Below the pieces are notes generated by a model, which worked only from the letters and a program-made list of their open reading frames with translations, was not told where the DNA came from and did no database searches. Positions 6,693 to 9,213 of a DNA stretch of 9,213 nucleotides are shown here, piece after piece. Origin of the DNA: Phycisphaerales bacterium UBA3158 (GTDB lineage: Bacteria > Planctomycetota > Phycisphaerae > Phycisphaerales > SM1A02); the NCBI GenBank assembly GCA_002364555.1, contig DEYM01000107.1, positions 1-9,213 of the forward strand, given 5' to 3'. The translations under genes were made by a program, and so were the position numbers. Position 1 is the first letter of the stretch. The number at the start of each line of letters is the position of its first letter.

Positions 6693-8874
6693 CCTTTATC
6701 TTGGCCAACCTGGAGATGCCCTTCTTCTGACTGAAGAGTGAAGCAGTCTGTCTTGCATCCTGAACGCAACTGTCCAGATCGGGGATCATGTCGCTGTAAT
6801 AGCCCAGGAAATCGCTGATCATCTTCTGGTTTGTCACACTCGATTCGAGTTGCATTGGCTTGATCACGTCATACGCCTCATCAAGTAGTGGCCTCAGAGG
6901 CTGAACCTCACCCTCACCTCCCTGCACCAGGTCGGCAATCAAACGAAGACGATCCTCAATTGCTGTTCGCAACCGTATGATCGCTGGATTGGTCACGATT
7001 TCCTGAGGCAGCGAGCGAAGCTGCCTGGCTTCCACAAGAAGGACGATCTTGGGCAGTAGCCCCTGAATTCTGACGCCCATGTTGAGTCCGGGTGCGGCAT
7101 GAGCTCGCGTGATGCCTCTCTCATATCGAGCCTCTTCCCGATATTTGTATGCATTGGAAACATCCGACAAGATCTGATAGTTCCAGCCATTGGGTGGGCG
7201 ACGAAGCATGTCGTCGTGTGGCCCCTGAAGACCAACTTCGAGATAATCCGCCATCAATCTCGACGCAGATGCCATGGCTGAACAGATCTGACTTCCAGCC
7301 CACACCGGCCAGAGCAATCGAAGGACGCTCAACGCTATGCATAAGCCGACGAGAATACCCGTCAGACGCTCTAACCCCGATTCGACATCGCCACTTGGGC
7401 CAACAGCACCCAAGACCAATGCCAAGGCGATTCCTATCTGCATCCCCACGTAGGACGTCTCCCATGAGCCGGCCATGAGCCAGGCCGAAACACCCAGTCC
7501 AAAGCTGATATACAGGAGCATCCAGGTGAAGTCGTTGGTATTGGCGGAAATAATCGCCAGACCGGCGATGGCGAAGGCACAGCCGATGGCGGCTCCAATG
7601 ATCCGCTGAATCGACTTCGACAAGGATGCCCCCATCGTTGGCTGAATGACAAGAATGGCCGTGACCGCAGTCGTCAGCATTGCATCGCCCCAACGCATCG
7701 TGGCAACAACTATCAACGCGAGCATGGTCGAAAGAGTTGCCTTCACGGCCAATTCAAGTGATTCACGGTTGATGTTCTTGATCTGATTCCGAGCGACATT
7801 GATCAACCCAAACCGGTTGCCGATCGCTTGGTGGCCAGCGTGATCCTGATACCGCATGATTTCATCGACTTCGGAGACCTGTCGAAGCAACATGATGAAT
7901 GTCGTCACGGCATTGACTCGCTCCAGATTCTGTCCATGTCCACGAGCGTCTTCAAGCTCATCGGCCATCGTATTCATCGCGTGTGCGTCTACATGCGATG
8001 GATGACCTTCCAGAAGGCTCTCGCCGGCATCCGACCAGGCGGAACGAAGGAATGGAAGATATTCGAGCATCTTTGCCCTGAATTCATCGGGTATTTCCCG
8101 CAGCTCTCCGGAAGCCAACTGCTGGAGAAGCATCTCCGACTGGACAGCCACTCGATTGGTGAGATTGACGCGGGCCATCCATACGCCCCCCTCCTCATAG
8201 ACATGGGAACTCTCCCCGATGGCGGCGTTGAGCAGATCGATCTTCTCAGTGAAGCTCGTTCGGGATTCGGGCTGGATTTCGATGTCATCGGAATGGGTCC
8301 CATCGAGAATATGGGCCAGAGCCTCAAATCTTGAGTTGGCACGATCAAGGCTGGCCTTCATTGTTTTCTTGAGCTCGGATTCCGCCGAAAACGGAAGGAG
8401 GCATCTACTGACTATGCAGACCGAGAAGATCCCGAAGATGGTCTCTGTGAACCGCACCAATCCATTGCTGACAACTGATTGAGGATCCGTCCATGCTGGA
8501 CAGATGACAACTGTCATGGTCAAGACGACCATGAAGAAGGCATACGGATTTGTCGCCACCGTCTGGGACAGATAGATACAGACCAGAAAGATCGGTATGT
8601 AGGAGAACAACAACGCTCCAGGGCTCTGTGGAAACAGGGCAACGAGCATCACGGCGAGGAAATAGCCCAAAATGGTCGCGAGCGTTCTTTGAAACGATCG
8701 CAGCCAGGTCACACCGACATTCTTCGAGGAAAGAATGATCACGGTGACCACAGGCCAGAAAGTGGAACCATCAATGAATATCAGTGTGATCAGCTGAGCT
8801 ATCGCTGCAGCCAGCACGATCCGGGCAACTGATGCCCATCGGCCGGGCTTGTGATCGAAAATGTCTTCAATCAC
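6685..8874 (-). CDS. FUSC/AaeB-family inner membrane efflux transporter (MdtO-like)
   Basis: A 729-residue protein with the duplicated FUSC layout. A first hydrophobic block of about six spans lies at ~17-161 (VARIVLAAAIAQLITLIF; WPVVTVIILSS; RTLATILGYFLAVMLVALF; YIPIFLVCIYLSQTVA; AFFMVVLTMTVVI; GIFSVCIVSRCLLPF). A soluble helical region follows at ~165-370. A second block of about six spans is at ~376-524, including the family pattern AVTAILVIQPTMGASLSKSIQRIIGAAIGCAFA. A ~200-residue soluble C-terminal region follows (~530-729). Length is close to E. coli MdtO and AaeB (roughly 650-700). Members export aromatic acids, fusaric acid or toxic organics with an HlyD-type adaptor; the substrate here is unknown. 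The start is a GTG at 8872-8874 with no clear Shine-Dalgarno; no later ATG would preserve the first span. It runs convergent into the outer membrane gene, overlapping it by 8 bases. The MdtNOP-like identification comes from the YtcA-like neighbour. Confidence 0.9.
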   Translation of the reverse strand: MIEDIFDHKPGRWASVARIVLAAAIAQLITLIFIDGSTFWPVVTVIILSSKNVGVTWLRSFQRTLATILGYFLAVMLVALFPQSPGALLFSYIPIFLVCIYLSQTVATNPYAFFMVVLTMTVVICPAWTDPQSVVSNGLVRFTETIFGIFSVCIVSRCLLPFSAESELKKTMKASLDRANSRFEALAHILDGTHSDDIEIQPESRTSFTEKIDLLNAAIGESSHVYEEGGVWMARVNLTNRVAVQSEMLLQQLASGELREIPDEFRAKMLEYLPFLRSAWSDAGESLLEGHPSHVDAHAMNTMADELEDARGHGQNLERVNAVTTFIMLLRQVSEVDEIMRYQDHAGHQAIGNRFGLINVARNQIKNINRESLELAVKATLSTMLALIVVATMRWGDAMLTTAVTAILVIQPTMGASLSKSIQRIIGAAIGCAFAIAGLAIISANTNDFTWMLLYISFGLGVSAWLMAGSWETSYVGMQIGIALALVLGAVGPSGDVESGLERLTGILVGLCIALSVLRLLWPVWAGSQICSAMASASRLMADYLEVGLQGPHDDMLRRPPNGWNYQILSDVSNAYKYREEARYERGITRAHAAPGLNMGVRIQGLLPKIVLLVEARQLRSLPQEIVTNPAIIRLRTAIEDRLRLIADLVQGGEGEVQPLRPLLDEAYDVIKPMQLESSVTNQKMISDFLGYYSDMIPDLDSCVQDARQTASLFSQKKGISRLAKIKVS

Positions 8875-8928
8875 GCTCAGTGCGGGAGCGACGAGAGTCG
8901 ATTTTTGTCTAGAGACAGTGATGATTGG

Positions 8929-8937
8929 ATGCTATCA
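8929..8937 (-). promoter_or_regulatory. Possible extended -10 element of the FUSC gene
   Basis: On the - strand bases 8937 to 8929 read TGATAGCAT, an extended -10-like sequence resembling the TGATACTAT in front of the ytcA-like gene. It would give a leader of about 45-50 bases before the GTG at 8874. No -35 hexamer is visible and one 9-base match is weak evidence. Confidence 0.22.
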
Positions 8938-8977
8938 CGTCGTACTGGAGTGATTATGGAATAGCGTGGCGCATGGA

Positions 8978-9004
8978 AAAGGCCCCATCAAAGATGGGGC
9001 CTTT
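8978..9004 (-). terminator. Intrinsic terminator of the 16S rRNA transcript
   Basis: A perfect 12-base-pair hairpin: on the - strand AAAGGCCCCATC (9004-8993), loop TTT, GATGGGGCCTTT (8989-8978), with one more T at 8977. The stem is GC-rich in its middle and ends in a U run of four on the - strand. It lies ~200 bases downstream of the 16S 3' end and upstream of the FUSC promoter region, so it should end the rRNA transcript and insulate the FUSC gene. The flanking A run (8977-8980) means it is partly bidirectional. Confidence 0.85.
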
Positions 9005-9129
9005 CGAGGACACGAGTTCCCTCAAAAGTGAACAGTTGGAATAAAACCATTTGCCATGCTTTGCAGCACGGCTCTCCGGACGAATCCGGACGAGATTGTG
9101 TTGACTGTCCCGGTGCAGATCGCTCTGCT

Positions 9130-9180
9130 GGTGACAGCTGTTGTTCGACTGACAATAATTGACAGCCGATGGCTGTCACC
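9130..9180 (-). repeat. 9-base inverted repeat in 16S trailer, alternative to two other stems
   Basis: GGTGACAGC at 9130-9138 and its perfect reverse complement GCTGTCACC at 9172-9180 can form a long-range stem. The 9172-9180 arm is also used by the local hairpin 9160-9178 and by the anti-SD pairing at 9176-9183, so the three pairings exclude each other. Found by eye; stabilities were not calculated. Confidence 0.6.
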
Positions 9181-9213
9181 TCCGGGTCCAAGGAAATCCC
9201 TTAGAAAGGAGGT
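9178..9213 (-). repeat. Inverted repeat pairing the 16S anti-Shine-Dalgarno with the trailer
   Basis: On the - strand ACCTCC at the 16S 3' end (9213-9208) is matched by GGAGGT in the trailer (9183-9178). If the 16S gene continues upstream with its universal GGATCACC, the pairing extends to 8 bases (UCACCUCC with GGAGGUGA, 9183-9176). A small inner helix AAGG/CCTT (9202-9199 with 9193-9190) would nest inside. The precursor 3' end could therefore hide its own anti-SD. Confidence 0.6.
9203..9213 (-). rRNA. 16S ribosomal RNA, 3' end only (rest outside window)
   Basis: The last bases, read on the - strand, are ACCTCCTTTCTAAGG, the classic 16S 3' terminus (GGATCACCTCCTTTCT, with its anti-Shine-Dalgarno CCTCC) running into the trailer. 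The mature end is placed at about 9203; exact trimming cannot be seen. Only ~11 bases are inside the window, so the call relies on this short but highly conserved signature, supported by the structured trailer and strong terminator in the right orientation. The alternative, a very strong ribosome site for a + strand gene beyond the window, is less likely. Confidence 0.82.

Larger units (their letters stand above)
8978..9202 (-). other. Structured 3' trailer of 16S rRNA precursor
   Basis: This stretch follows the 16S 3' end on the - strand and contains no tRNA and no start of a 23S gene. Read as RNA it is packed with hairpins: UGACAGCC-AUC-GGCUGUCA (9178-9160); GCAGA-GCGA-UCUGC (9128-9115), closed by a GNRA tetraloop; UCCGGA-UUCG-UCCGGA (9090-9075), extendable by CUC/GAG past one bulge; GCCGUGCU-GCAA-AGCAUGGC (9072-9053), again with a GNRA loop; then an A/U-rich single-stranded part and the terminator hairpin. 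The one open frame across it (8988-9191) has no coding character. Its role as precursor sequence removed during 16S maturation follows from its position; any further function is inference. Confidence 0.7.

Noticed and set aside
9075..9093. Tandem direct repeat TCCGGACGA (9075-9083 and 9085-9093) as a CRISPR or binding-site repeat
   Set aside because: There are only two copies one base apart, and the palindromic TCCGGA cores explain the repeat as the two arms of a UUCG-looped hairpin.
8988..9191. A 67-codon open frame on the - strand in the region before the FUSC gene
   Set aside because: It covers the hairpin-rich 16S trailer and runs into the terminator; there is no ribosome site and the translation looks random.
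9005..9202. A tRNA gene in the 16S downstream spacer
   Set aside because: No T-arm GGTTCGAATCC-like sequence or acceptor/anticodon cloverleaf can be built; the hairpins present do not have tRNA spacing.
9201..9213. TTAGAAAGGAGGT as a very strong ribosome binding site for a + strand gene beyond the window
   Set aside because: The match to the 16S terminus covers some 15 bases including AAGG after CTTTCT, and the downstream terminator and structured spacer on the - strand fit an rRNA trailer better. It cannot be fully excluded because the next bases are not visible.

Overview
The window looks like a piece of a planctomycete chromosome, most likely class Phycisphaerae. Three things point that way: moderate GC with signal-peptide-rich genes, a secreted nuclease ending in a short dockerin-like D-x-D-G repeat of the kind common at the C-termini of Phycisphaerae secreted proteins, and a 16S rRNA 3' end that runs into a terminator with no 23S or tRNA following it (unlinked rRNA genes are well known in Planctomycetes). 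The taxon is inference; the rest is read from the sequence.

Left part (1-1749, + strand): the 3' part of a BatD-type gene, followed with a 4-base ATGA overlap by a BatE-type gene with TPR, two membrane spans and an SH3-like domain. This is the tail of a Bat (aerotolerance/MoxR-VWA) operon. Only 10 bases separate it from the convergent 1760-3592 (- strand) gene for an exported endonuclease/exonuclease/phosphatase-fold protein with a full catalytic residue set and a C-terminal dockerin-like tail.

Middle and right (3789-8874): a complete four-gene tripartite efflux module equivalent in content to E. coli ytcA-mdtN-mdtO-mdtP: a YtcA-like small lipoprotein, an HlyD/EmrA-type periplasmic adaptor (overlapping the ytcA-like gene by 11 bases), a TolC/NodT-type outer membrane lipoprotein, and a 729-residue FUSC/AaeB-type inner membrane transporter. 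The order is rearranged. The outer membrane gene is on the + strand, divergent from ytcA-adaptor and convergent, with an 8-base overlap, with the FUSC gene. The divergent start region has one compact AT-rich -10-like element that reads on both strands.

Right end (8875-9213): the start region of the FUSC gene, then a strong hairpin terminator (8978-9004), then a ~200-base highly foldable non-coding stretch that is the 3' trailer of a 16S rRNA gene on the - strand. The last 11 bases of the window (9203-9213) are the 16S 3' end with its anti-Shine-Dalgarno sequence. The trailer carries a perfect copy of the Shine-Dalgarno sequence able to pair with that anti-SD, and this segment is shared by two alternative hairpins. 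This is the most unusual structure in the window.
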